A program made the position numbers and the translations under genes. From an uncultured Bacilli bacterium (lineage in GTDB: Bacteria; Bacillota_I; Bacilli_A; RF39; UBA660), in contig CANRCL010000035.1 in NCBI GenBank assembly GCA_947629115.1, positions 1 through 10,278 of the forward strand: a DNA stretch of 10,278 nucleotides, given 5' to 3'. Below the pieces are notes generated by a model that did not search any database, was not told the DNA's origin, and saw only the letters and a list, made by a program, of their open reading frames with translations. Below are positions 1 to 7,034 of this stretch, piece by piece (position 1 is the first letter of the stretch; every line of letters starts with the position of its first letter).

Positions 1-2
1 CT

Positions 3-2063
3 AATCCAAAATTTCGTTATGATAATGAAGAAGTAAGTTATTTTGCTAAAAATTCGTTAGTGTTAAGAGATATGGATTATGAAACTAACGTTATTAACGA
101 TATATTACATTATGGATTTAAAATTGAAAATGAGGCTTTAGAATTAAATGATTTAGATCAACAAGTAACCTTTTTAGAAGAAGGTTTAGAATCTTTGGCA
201 GAAAAATATGTAATATATACATCGGAAAATTTAAAAAATACGCAAATAAAGAAAAAGAGTAATATTACTTCCATGTTTGGTATCGGCAAAGATAATATTT
301 TAAGTTATAGTTTTGATTTAGGGGATATTAATAGTGAAGAGTTAGTTAATATTTTTAAAAATATAAAAAATAAGAAAAAATATTATCGCTTAAAGAATGG
401 CAATATTTTAGCTTTAGAAGATGAATCATTACAACAATTAGAACAATTAACTGAAGATTTGGAATTAAGTGATGAAGATATTATCAATGGTAAAGGGGAA
501 GTTTTAAAATATCGGGCTATTTATTTAGATAGTTTAAAGAAAAATAAATATAATATTATTAGTACTGATAATTTATTTGATGATTTTATTAAAAATTTTT
601 ATGCTTATAAAAATAGCGAGTTAACTTTAAGTAATGAGGAATTAAAGATTTTAAGAGACTATCAAGTTACGGGCGTTAAATGGTTATATAATTTACAAAA
701 AACGGGTTTTGGCGGTATTTTAGCGGATGAAATGGGCCTGGGTAAAACTATTCAAGTTATTTATTATTTAAAACAAATCTTAAAAGAAGAACCAGAGGCG
801 GCTTTTTTAATTGTGGTTCCGACATCTCTTGCTTATAACTGGGATCATGAATTTGATTTATATGGTCCTGAAATCAAAAAAGTAATATGTGTTGGACCTA
901 AGGCCAAAAGAGAAGATATTTTAAATAATTATCAAAATGGGGTTATTGTTACAACTTATGGTTTACTTAGAGAAGATGAAGAATTATATCAAACTAAACA
1001 TTTTCATACGATGATTATTGATGAGGCTCAAAATATCAAAAATTATCAAGCGGGAGTTAGTAAATGTGTAAAAAAAATAAAAGCTGATACCAAGTTTGCT
1101 TTAACTGGGACTCCTTTAGAAAATTCGATTTTAGAATTATGGAGTATCTTTGATTTTATTATGCCGGGGTATCTGGCTACTTTAACGCGCTTTCAAACGA
1201 AATATCGGATTAAAGATTTTAATGAGGATAGTGAAAGATTAATTGCTGGTTTAAATAAACAAATTAATCCGTTTATTTTAAGAAGAAAGAAAAGTGATGT
1301 GACCAAAGAATTGCCGGAAAAGCTCCTTAATGATATTTTTATTGAACTGGGTGATGAACAAAAGAAACTTTACGTCGCCGAACTTGAAAGAGTGCAAAAA
1401 GAAGCGGAAGAAATTATGCAAAATGGGGGTAAAAATGAAATTCAATTTAAAATTTTAACTTTACTTACCCGCTTACGGCAAATATGTATTGATCCAAGTA
1501 TTATTTACGAAGATTATCAAAACGGTTCAAATAAAATTGATACTTTAATTCATATTATAAAAGAATATATTGCCAACAATCATAAAATTTTAATTTTTTC
1601 GTCTTTCCGGACAGCTTTAAATATTGTAAAAACTCAATTAAATGAGGCTAAAATTGCTTCCTTTATGATTGATGGATCGGTAAAAAGCCAAAATCGGATG
1701 GCCATGGTTAACGAATTTAATGAAAGTGATAAGGCAAAAGTCTTTTTGATTATGCTAAAATCGGGTGGGACTGGCCTTAATTTAACCGCGGCCGATGTTG
1801 TCATTCATCTTGATTTATGGTGGAATCCGCAAGCCGAAAATCAAGCCACAGATCGGGCTCATCGAATTGGTCAAACTAAAGTCGTGGAAGTCATTCATTT
1901 AATTATGAAGGGTACGATTGAAGAAAAAATATTAGAACTCCAAAATAAGAAAAGACTATTAAGTGATAAAATTATTGATGGCAGTGCTCGAACTAAGAAC
2001 TTAATTAATGAATTAACCGAAGAAGATATTAAAAATTTATTAGCTTATGAAAATAAAGATTAA
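3..2063 (+). CDS. SNF2/Rad54-family DEAD/DEAH-like helicase, 5'-truncated by window edge
   Basis: This is the C-terminal part of a bacterial SNF2-type ATP-driven DNA translocase. The frame is open back to base 3 with no stop, and the residues before the GTG at 60 read smoothly into the protein, so that GTG is not the true start and the gene begins outside the window. Helicase motifs appear in order: motif I DEMGLGKT (about 726-749), motif II DEAQ (1020-1031), motif III LTGTPLE (about 1100), then in the second RecA lobe SGGTGLN (1761-1781) and ATDRAHRIGQ (about 1845-1875). The roughly 220 residues before motif I match the kind of N-terminal extension found in bacterial SNF2 proteins, which often total about 1000 residues. 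The gene ends in TAA. Family members remodel protein-DNA complexes; the specific target is unknown. Nothing in the visible two thirds is broken. Confidence 0.93.
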   Translation, partial: NPKFRYDNEEVSYFAKNSLVLRDMDYETNVINDILHYGFKIENEALELNDLDQQVTFLEEGLESLAEKYVIYTSENLKNTQIKKKSNITSMFGIGKDNILSYSFDLGDINSEELVNIFKNIKNKKKYYRLKNGNILALEDESLQQLEQLTEDLELSDEDIINGKGEVLKYRAIYLDSLKKNKYNIISTDNLFDDFIKNFYAYKNSELTLSNEELKILRDYQVTGVKWLYNLQKTGFGGILADEMGLGKTIQVIYYLKQILKEEPEAAFLIVVPTSLAYNWDHEFDLYGPEIKKVICVGPKAKREDILNNYQNGVIVTTYGLLREDEELYQTKHFHTMIIDEAQNIKNYQAGVSKCVKKIKADTKFALTGTPLENSILELWSIFDFIMPGYLATLTRFQTKYRIKDFNEDSERLIAGLNKQINPFILRRKKSDVTKELPEKLLNDIFIELGDEQKKLYVAELERVQKEAEEIMQNGGKNEIQFKILTLLTRLRQICIDPSIIYEDYQNGSNKIDTLIHIIKEYIANNHKILIFSSFRTALNIVKTQLNEAKIASFMIDGSVKSQNRMAMVNEFNESDKAKVFLIMLKSGGTGLNLTAADVVIHLDLWWNPQAENQATDRAHRIGQTKVVEVIHLIMKGTIEEKILELQNKKRLLSDKIIDGSARTKNLINELTEEDIKNLLAYENKD

Positions 2064-2078
2064 ACATGCCATTGAAGA

Positions 2079-2120
2079 TTTTTAAATATTATATAATTAA
2101 ATTGTTAAAATATTTAAAAA
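2079..2120. repeat. Perfect 12-bp AT-only inverted repeat in front of the ATPase gene
   Basis: The arms at 2079-2090 (TTTTTAAATATT) and 2109-2120 are exact reverse complements separated by 18 bases. The right arm abuts the Shine-Dalgarno GAGGAG (2121-2126) of the following gene, and a TATAAT (2092-2097) sits in the spacer. It could be an operator, an RNA stem near the ribosome-binding site, or a weak helicase-gene terminator. The closest -35-like hexamer, TTGAAG at 2072-2077, is only 14 bases from the TATAAT, so the promoter call is weak. With no G or C in the arms, chance in such AT-rich DNA is also plausible. Confidence 0.45.
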
Positions 2121-2132
2121 GAGGAGAAAATA

Positions 2133-3377
2133 ATGAAAGAAATAAAGAGAGATATTTATTTAAATAAGTTAATAAGTCGAAGAGAAAATGGCTTAATTAA
2201 AGTAATAACCGGAATTAGAAGATGTGGTAAGTCTTATTTGCTAGATCCCTTATATAAAAATTATTTATTGAAGTCGGGAGTTAAAGAAAATCATATTATT
2301 AAATTAGAATTAGATAGAGAAGAAAATAGTAAATATCGGGATCCGCATGAATTAAATCTTTATGTTAAATCGCAAATAAAAGATTAAGATATGTATTATA
2401 TTTTATTAGATGAAATCCAATTAGTAAATGGTTTTGAATATGTCTTAAATGGTTTTTTATATGAAAAAAATCTCGATGTTTATGTCACGGGAAGTAATTC
2501 TAAATTTTTATCATCCGATATTATTACCGAATTTCGGGGAAGAGGCGATGAAATAAGAGTATGTCCTTTATCTTTTTCCGAATTTGTTGGATTCTTTAAA
2601 GGAGAAAAAATAGAAGCTTGGAATGAGTATGTATTATATGGCGGCTTACCTTTAATTTTAGCGAAAAAAACGGATGAAGAAAAAGCAAAATATTTCAAAG
2701 ATTTATTTGAACAAACATATTTAAAAGATATAATTGAGAGAAATAATATTCAAAGGATAGATATTATCGATTCCGTTATTAATATTTTAGCATCTTCAGT
2801 TGGTTCGCTTACTAACTCGCAAAAAATATATAATACTTTTGTAAGTAATGGCGAAAAGGATATTTCGTTAAATACAATAAATTCTTATTTAAAATATATT
2901 GAAGATTCTTTTATTGTTAATAAATCTAATAGATATGATATAAAGGGCAAAAAATATATTCAAACCCCATATAAATACTATTTTTCGGATATTGGTCTTC
3001 GTAATGCTCGCTTAAATTTTCGCCAACAAGAAGAAAATCATATTATGGAAAATATCATTTACAATGAATTAATAGTAAGAGGATATAACGTTGATGTCGG
3101 TGTCGTGGAACTTAGAGATGAACAAAAAAATAGAAAACAAGTAGAAGTTGATTTTGTGTGTAATTTAGGAAATAAACGATATTATATCCAATCAGCATTA
3201 AATTTAGAAACAAGAGAAAAAACCATCCAAGAAGAACGACCTTTAATGAATATTGGTGATAATTTTAAAAAAATAATTGTTATAAAAGATAATATTAAAC
3301 ATTGGTACACCGAAGAAGGAATATTAGTTATAGGTATTCAAGAATTTTTATTAAATCCTGATAGTTTAGATATATAG
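2133..3377 (+). pseudogene. DUF4143-type AAA ATPase interrupted by an in-frame TAA stop
   Basis: Two adjacent open stretches (2133-2387, 84 codons; 2391-3377, 328 codons) share one reading frame and are parted by a single TAA at 2385-2387. Read through, they make a protein of about 414 residues, the usual length of ATPases with an N-terminal P-loop domain and a C-terminal DUF4143 domain. The first part has the Walker A GIRRCGKS (residues 27-34). The second part opens with the Walker B YYILLDEIQ, then TGSNSKFLSSDI and the GRGDEIRV..PLSFSEF segment typical of the family, and ends with the nuclease-like EVDFV region. Walker A and Walker B are thus on separate frames. The start has a good Shine-Dalgarno (GAGGAG, 2121-2126). 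An ATG at 2391, three bases after the stop, could allow re-initiation but has no Shine-Dalgarno of its own. No second lesion is seen, so the change is recent, a tolerated split, or a sequence error. Cellular role unknown. Confidence 0.85.
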
Positions 3378-3379
3378 TT

Positions 3380-3386
3380 GGAAGAG
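3380..3386 (+). promoter_or_regulatory. Shine-Dalgarno deciding the start of the DUF6429-like gene
   Basis: GGAAGAG lies three bases before the ATG at 3390. A TTG at 3378 in the same frame immediately follows the previous stop codon and has no such site in front, so the ATG is the better start. Confidence 0.55.
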
Positions 3387-3389
3387 TAT

Positions 3390-3629
3390 ATGGAAAAGAA
3401 TATTGAAGAATTAACATTATTACTTATGTATTTGACGTCTTGGGATAATGATAATACTTTAGATGAAGCAAATTACAAAGAATGTTGGAAAGGTTATTCA
3501 TTTGATGTTTTAAATGAATTAACGGCTAAGGGTTATTTATTTCCAACAAAATATAAAAATAAATCAGTTACTTTTACAAAAGAAGGAATGGAATACGCTG
3601 AAAAATTAATAAAAAAATATCTAAAATAA
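3390..3629 (+). CDS. DUF6429-like small protein
   Basis: The gene encodes a 79-residue acidic-to-neutral soluble protein without signal peptide or membrane segment. Its pattern ELTLLLMYLTSW, then WKGYSFDVLNELTAKGYL and a lysine-rich C-terminus, matches what I recall of DUF6429, small proteins of unknown function common in Bacillota. The helical spacing and the ending TKEGMEYAEKLIKKYL resemble a compact winged-helix-like domain, but no DNA-binding claim can be supported. The ATG at 3390 is preferred over the TTG at 3378 because of the GGAAGAG just upstream. It follows the interrupted ATPase gene by only 12 bases, so the two were probably transcribed together. Confidence 0.75.
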   Translation: MEKNIEELTLLLMYLTSWDNDNTLDEANYKECWKGYSFDVLNELTAKGYLFPTKYKNKSVTFTKEGMEYAEKLIKKYLK

Positions 3630-3650
3630 TTAGATAACTTTTGGCTTTTT
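3618..3650 (+). terminator. Weak candidate terminator after the DUF6429-like gene
   Basis: A 7-bp stem TATCTAA/TTAGATA (3618-3624 with 3630-3636, loop of five) overlaps the gene's stop codon and is followed a few bases later by T-rich sequence ending in six Ts at about 3645-3651. Only one G-C pair holds the stem and the T run is not adjacent, so this is a weak candidate. Confidence 0.25.
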
Positions 3651-3672
3651 TATTTATTATTAGGAGGGAATA

Positions 3673-4083
3673 ATGTTAGAAGTAAAATTATACGATTTAG
3701 GTTATTGCGAAGAAAAAGAATATACGCGCGTAGTTTGTGTATGTCGTTATCAAGGAAAATATGTTTTTTGTTATAATACCAAAAGAAAGGGTTGGGAAAT
3801 TCCTGGCGGTCATATCGAAGAAGGTGAAACTTGGCAAGAAGCGGCGAAAAGAGAAATGTATGAAGAAACCGGTGCTATAAAAATTAAATTAACCCCAATA
3901 TGTGTATATAAAATTAGTACTTTTGCTTTACTTTGTTATTGTGAAATTTTAGAAATGGAAGATTTACCTAAAAATTATGAAATGGATAAGATAATGCTAG
4001 CGGACGACTTACCTAATAATTTAACGTATCCGGATACCTTTAAATTATATTTTAAAACGGTTAAAGAAAAAATGAATTTGTAA
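3673..4083 (+). CDS. Nudix hydrolase, YtkD-like (8-oxo-dGTP/NTP diphosphatase type)
   Basis: This 136-residue cytoplasmic enzyme should hydrolyse a nucleoside diphosphate-X bond. The complete Nudix box is present: GGHIEEGE, seven residues, then REMYEETGA (Gx5Ex7REUxEExGU), giving all the metal-binding glutamates. Sequence around it (VVCVCRYQGKYVF, GWEIPGG near the centre, and the C-terminal DLPNNLTYPDTFKLYFKTV) resembles Bacillus YtkD, a nucleotide-cleaning enzyme, in layout and length. That subfamily assignment is from memory, and the substrate could differ. The start is firm: AGGAGGG at 3662-3668 lies four bases before the ATG. The stop codon TAA is immediately followed by the 64-bp repeat that also occurs at 6971, so the DNA downstream of this gene has been rearranged. 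Confidence 0.9.
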   Translation: MLEVKLYDLGYCEEKEYTRVVCVCRYQGKYVFCYNTKRKGWEIPGGHIEEGETWQEAAKREMYEETGAIKIKLTPICVYKISTFALLCYCEILEMEDLPKNYEMDKIMLADDLPNNLTYPDTFKLYFKTVKEKMNL

Positions 4084-4147
4084 TTAAAATTAGAAATGAG
4101 GTAAAAAGATAATGGAATATTGGGATCTATGGGATAAAAATCGTAAA
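4084..4147 (+). repeat. Left copy of a 64-bp direct repeat (kinase tail plus Nudix head)
   Basis: This block aligns without gaps to 6971-7034, with mismatches only at 4097, 4098, 4127, 4131, 4132 and 4144 (58 of 64 identical). In the right copy it covers the last seven codons of the kinase gene, the ribosome-binding site and the first twelve codons of the Nudix/ATP-grasp gene. The left copy likewise reads LKLEMR-stop where the right reads LKLERR-stop. The copies are 2887 bases apart and bracket the promoter, the glycosyltransferase gene and the kinase gene. Confidence 0.9.
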
Positions 4148-4156
4148 TCTAGATAA
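4112..4156 (+). pseudogene. 5' remnant of a Nudix gene (14 codons)
   Basis: An ATG with GAGG ten bases upstream starts MEYWDLWDKNRKSR and then hits TAA at 4154-4156. The first twelve codons correspond to the start of the intact Nudix/ATP-grasp gene at 6999 (MEYWDLYDKNRK), after which similarity ends abruptly. The WDLYDKNR opening is typical of IPP-isomerase-like Nudix hydrolases, so this is best read as the stump of a second copy. A translated leader peptide ahead of the operon is possible but less likely. Confidence 0.8.
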
Positions 4157-4267
4157 TATAATGTTTTGTCGTTATTTTAGATTTTTATATATACTTCCCA
4201 ATTTTTACATCATTTTTAATATCAAATGTGGAAAAAATCAATTTTTGGGCGTTTTAGCTGTGAATAG

Positions 4268-4316
4268 TAACCAAAATTTATTGACAAAAAAATTTTTTAA
4301 TATATAATATTGGTTA
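4268..4316. repeat. Imperfect inverted repeat straddling the operon promoter
   Basis: Arms at 4268-4278 (TAACCAAAATT) and 4306-4316 (AATATTGGTTA) are reverse complements with one mismatch in eleven. The left arm ends just before the -35 box and the right arm covers the end of the -10 box and the likely start of transcription. That placement suits a repressor site, but no regulator is encoded nearby. Confidence 0.4.
4281..4308 (+). promoter_or_regulatory. Consensus sigma-70/SigA promoter for the biosynthetic operon
   Basis: TTGACA (4281-4286) and TATAAT (4303-4308) are both perfect and are separated by 16 bases. Transcription should start near 4315, leaving a leader of about 47 bases before the ATG at 4362. 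The rest of the gap from 4157 to 4280 contains no gene, tRNA or convincing terminator that I can see. Confidence 0.8.
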
Positions 4317-4361
4317 ATTTGAATGAAAAATGACATCAATGAATAAGATAGGGGAGAAAAA

Positions 4362-6371
4362 ATGCGAATTTGTTTAGTTCATGAGGAATATCCAGAGGAA
4401 ACTAATTTTGGGGGAATAGCTACATATCAAAAAAATCTTGCTGAAGAATTAGTAAAGCTTGGACATACAGTTTATGTGCTAACACGAGGATTAAGAAAAA
4501 GTAGATATTATCAAGAAAATGGTATTAATATTATTCGTATATGCGTAAAATCTAACGATAATTATAATTCATATTTTTTATATCGTAAAAAAATAGCTAT
4601 AGTTTTAAAGAGGCTTCAAGATAAAAATTTAATAGATATAATAGAAACTCCAGATTGGGGAGCTGAAACAATTTTTTTTGAAAAATATCGAAAAATACCT
4701 CTAGTTGTTCGTTTGCACACTCCATTAAAAATATGGCTAAAATATAATAAAAATGATTTTGGTAAAATAAAAAATAGATTACTTAACTGGGAATCAAAAA
4801 TGATAAGGTCAGCTGATTTAATTACTTGTTGTTCCAATGCTTTAAAAAAGAAAATAGTAAATAATTTTTTAATTTCTAAATATAAAATAGTTGTAAATCC
4901 CAATCCCGCAAATTTAAACAATTTTTATTGTGATAAAAATTGTTTAAAAGAAAACAAATTAATTTATGTAGGTAGTTTGGAAGAAAGAAAAGGGGTTTGC
5001 GTTTTAGCTAAGGCTTTAAATATTGTAATGAAAAAATATCCAAATTTAAAAATAGAATTTATAGGTAAAGATACCAAACGAAATAGTAAAAATAAATCAA
5101 CGAAAGAATTAATTTATGAAATCGTTAACAAAAAATATCATCAAAATCTTAATTTTTTTGGTCAAATACCTAATAATGAAATAAACAAATATTTAAACAC
5201 TTCGTTAGTTGCTGTTTTTCCATCTTTATTTGATAATTTTCCGTATGTTGTTTTAGAAGCAATGTCTTGTGGCTTACATATAGTAGGTAGTCAAAATTCT
5301 GGTATGGTCGAAATGATCAATGATAGTAATTCTTTATATAAAACGGGAAATGTTAATAATTTGGCTTTAAAAATAGAGGAAAAATATTTATTGGCTTTAA
5401 AAAACAATTATAATTTCGATAATATAGAACGGGTAAAAAAATTTTATAATTCTAAAAATGTGTGTCAAAATATTATTGAGTTATATAAAAATGTTATAAC
5501 AAAATATGTCGATAAAAATATAAATAAAGATGATTTTCAATATTTATTAAAAAATATAGATAGAAGTGATGTAATAAAATTTTCTAAAGAAAAAAACGGC
5601 TTGGCAAATTCAGTTTTTAAAGTAACAACTAGAAAAAAAGTTTATATTGTCAAAAAATATAATTATAATTATGATTTTAATTTAGCAAATAATTTATATG
5701 ATATATATAATATTAATAATATAAATGTAGTAAAACCTTTGAATAAAAAAGTTATTTTTTATAAAAATCATTATTTTAATGTTTTTCTTTATATTAAAGA
5801 CGAAATACCCAAAAATATTAATTTAAATTTTTTAAGTAAATTTATTCTTATAAATCGAAAAATAGATAGTGAAAATTTACTTTTAAAAAAATGTGATTTT
5901 TACTATTGTAATATTAAAAAAGATATAAAAAATATACCATACGACCATATTTCTTACGTACTAAAGGAATATGAAAATTTATCGTTAGTAAATACTATCA
6001 ATAATTATCTAAATCACGGTGATATACAAAAAAGCAATATAATTAAAAGTAATAAAAAATATTATTTAATAGACTTTGATGAAACAGTTGTTGGCCCATA
6101 TCTTTATGATTTTGCAGTTATTATCATAAAGTTTTATAGTAAAAGAAAATTAAATTGGAATAAATTTAATAAATTAAAAAAAATAATAAAAATTCAAAAT
6201 GAGAATTTGAAAGATGAAGATTTCTATAATATAATTAAGTTATATTTATGTAAAATTTTATTAGAAAAATTTTACTATCATAGTATTGGTAAAATAAATT
6301 TGTTATCAAAATTTCAAAAAAAAGATAATTATATAAGATATATGAAATTGTTAAAAAGTATAGGTAGGTGA
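4362..6371 (+). CDS. GT4-type glycosyltransferase fused to an APH/choline-kinase-like phosphotransferase
   Basis: The 669-residue protein has two catalytic domains. Residues 1 to about 375 are a GT-B fold family 4 glycosyltransferase: the N-terminal FGGIATYQ glycine pair (16-23), the second-domain opening LIYVGSLEERKG, and the nucleotide-sugar region PSLFDNFPYVVLEAMSCG. There the usual Ex7E pair is Asp291 and Glu299. From about 400 onward lies a phosphotransferase of the aminoglycoside/choline kinase class, with a putative ATP-binding lysine in YIVKKYN, the catalytic loop HGDIQKSN (His552, Asp554, Asn559) and the metal site LIDFDE (Asp571, Asp573). All are intact, so both activities are plausible. 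No signal peptide or membrane helix is seen. The start has GGGGAG (4351-4356) five bases before ATG, behind a strong promoter. The gene is markedly AT-rich (6 G/C of 60 at 5641-5700). It overlaps the next gene by four bases. Sugar donor and acceptor are unknown. Confidence 0.85.
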   Translation: MRICLVHEEYPEETNFGGIATYQKNLAEELVKLGHTVYVLTRGLRKSRYYQENGINIIRICVKSNDNYNSYFLYRKKIAIVLKRLQDKNLIDIIETPDWGAETIFFEKYRKIPLVVRLHTPLKIWLKYNKNDFGKIKNRLLNWESKMIRSADLITCCSNALKKKIVNNFLISKYKIVVNPNPANLNNFYCDKNCLKENKLIYVGSLEERKGVCVLAKALNIVMKKYPNLKIEFIGKDTKRNSKNKSTKELIYEIVNKKYHQNLNFFGQIPNNEINKYLNTSLVAVFPSLFDNFPYVVLEAMSCGLHIVGSQNSGMVEMINDSNSLYKTGNVNNLALKIEEKYLLALKNNYNFDNIERVKKFYNSKNVCQNIIELYKNVITKYVDKNINKDDFQYLLKNIDRSDVIKFSKEKNGLANSVFKVTTRKKVYIVKKYNYNYDFNLANNLYDIYNINNINVVKPLNKKVIFYKNHYFNVFLYIKDEIPKNINLNFLSKFILINRKIDSENLLLKKCDFYYCNIKKDIKNIPYDHISYVLKEYENLSLVNTINNYLNHGDIQKSNIIKSNKKYYLIDFDETVVGPYLYDFAVIIIKFYSKRKLNWNKFNKLKKIIKIQNENLKDEDFYNIIKLYLCKILLEKFYYHSIGKINLLSKFQKKDNYIRYMKLLKSIGR

Positions 6372-6991
6372 TTTATACGGAAAATGAAAATAGAATTATT
6401 GCAATCATGGGACCATCTGGTAGCGGGAAAACAACTTTAGGAAATATCTTATCGCAAAAAAATAATATTATAATTCCTAAGCATGTTACTACACGTACTA
6501 AAAGAAATGATGATATTGAGGGATTTTATCGGTATTTGAGTCATGATGAATATAGACAATGCTATTTAAATGGTGATTTTTTATTATCATCCGGTGATGG
6601 TCCTATTATATCACCTAAATATGGGAATTTTTATGGAGTTTTTATAAAAGATTGCGAATTAGCTTGGCAAAAAAGTAAAGATATATTATTATATACCTCA
6701 TATAAGGATATAGAAACATTAATTTCATTAAAAAAAGTTTATGATATTCAAATATTAAATGTAACTTTCAATAATATTGCTTCTGGAGTTAAGACTAGAC
6801 TTTTAAATGATTCTACTAGAAATCATACGTTGAAAGATATAGAAAGTCGCATATATTGGGCATTAAAAGATGATGAATGCTATCGAAAAATAGTTGATTT
6901 AAATGCTACTGGAGTCATATTTACTGATGAAACTGGAATTGCTGAAACATATAAACAAGCATGCAAAATTTTAAAATTAGAAAGAAGGTAA
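6368..6991 (+). CDS. Guanylate-kinase/PhnN-fold P-loop kinase, substrate uncertain
   Basis: A 207-residue kinase with Walker A GPSGSGKTT (residues 15-23) and the acceptor-phosphate motif TTRTKR (41-46), followed by GFYRYLSHDEY and GNFYGV (86-91), in the order of guanylate kinase. However, by alignment from memory to yeast enzyme, the guanine-contacting Glu69 corresponds to Leu73 and Ser80 to Val91, and the usual IDVQG-like acidic motif is replaced by LLYTSYKD. An insert (about 74-85) precedes GNFYG. The MGPSGSGK, FYGV and modified central strand also recall PhnN (ribose 1,5-bisphosphate kinase). So a phosphate-monoester acceptor is likely, but GMP is doubtful. The GTG start forms a four-base overlap (GTGA) with the preceding stop, and there is no well-placed Shine-Dalgarno, so translation is probably coupled. 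The next in-frame ATG lies inside the P-loop strand and is too late. Confidence 0.8.
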   Translation: MIYTENENRIIAIMGPSGSGKTTLGNILSQKNNIIIPKHVTTRTKRNDDIEGFYRYLSHDEYRQCYLNGDFLLSSGDGPIISPKYGNFYGVFIKDCELAWQKSKDILLYTSYKDIETLISLKKVYDIQILNVTFNNIASGVKTRLLNDSTRNHTLKDIESRIYWALKDDECYRKIVDLNATGVIFTDETGIAETYKQACKILKLERR

Positions 6992-7034
6992 AAAGATAAT
7001 GGAATATTGGGATTTATATGATAAAAATCGGAAA
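6971..7034 (+). repeat. Right copy of the 64-bp direct repeat
   Basis: This copy spans the last seven codons of the kinase gene, the AGAAGG ribosome-binding site (6983-6988), and the first twelve codons of the Nudix/ATP-grasp gene. It matches 4084-4147 at 58 of 64 positions. This is the copy in which both flanking genes are complete. Confidence 0.9.

Noticed and set aside
60..62. GTG as the start of the helicase gene
   Set aside because: The same frame is open to base 3 and encodes protein-like sequence continuous with the helicase, whose family is much longer.
2480..2698. Minus-strand open frame of 72 codons
   Set aside because: It lies wholly inside the conserved ATPase coding sequence and shows no recognisable domain.
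3378..3380. TTG as the start of the DUF6429-like gene
   Set aside because: It directly follows the previous stop and lacks a ribosome-binding site; the ATG at 3390 has GGAAGAG just upstream.
4134..4188. Possible terminator hairpin pairing ATAAAAATC with GATTTTTAT
   Set aside because: The loop is 37 bases and the stem nearly all A-T; it reads as chance pairing in AT-rich DNA.
4157..4280. Small RNA or riboswitch in the gap before the operon
   Set aside because: I see no conserved riboswitch core, tRNA arms or strong stem; the promoter also starts downstream of it.
4616..4921. Minus-strand open frame of 101 codons
   Set aside because: It is antisense to the well-supported glycosyltransferase domain; the hydrophobic look comes from the complement of A-rich lysine codons.
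6369..6371. TGA read as tryptophan (Mollicutes code), which would also question the TAA at 2385
   Set aside because: All other tryptophans are TGG, this TGA overlaps a GTG start in the usual coupled manner, and TAA ends several intact genes here.
4084..7034. Insertion sequence or transposon bounded by the 64-bp repeats
   Set aside because: No transposase, no terminal inverted repeats and no short target duplication are visible; the repeats are gene-junction fragments.
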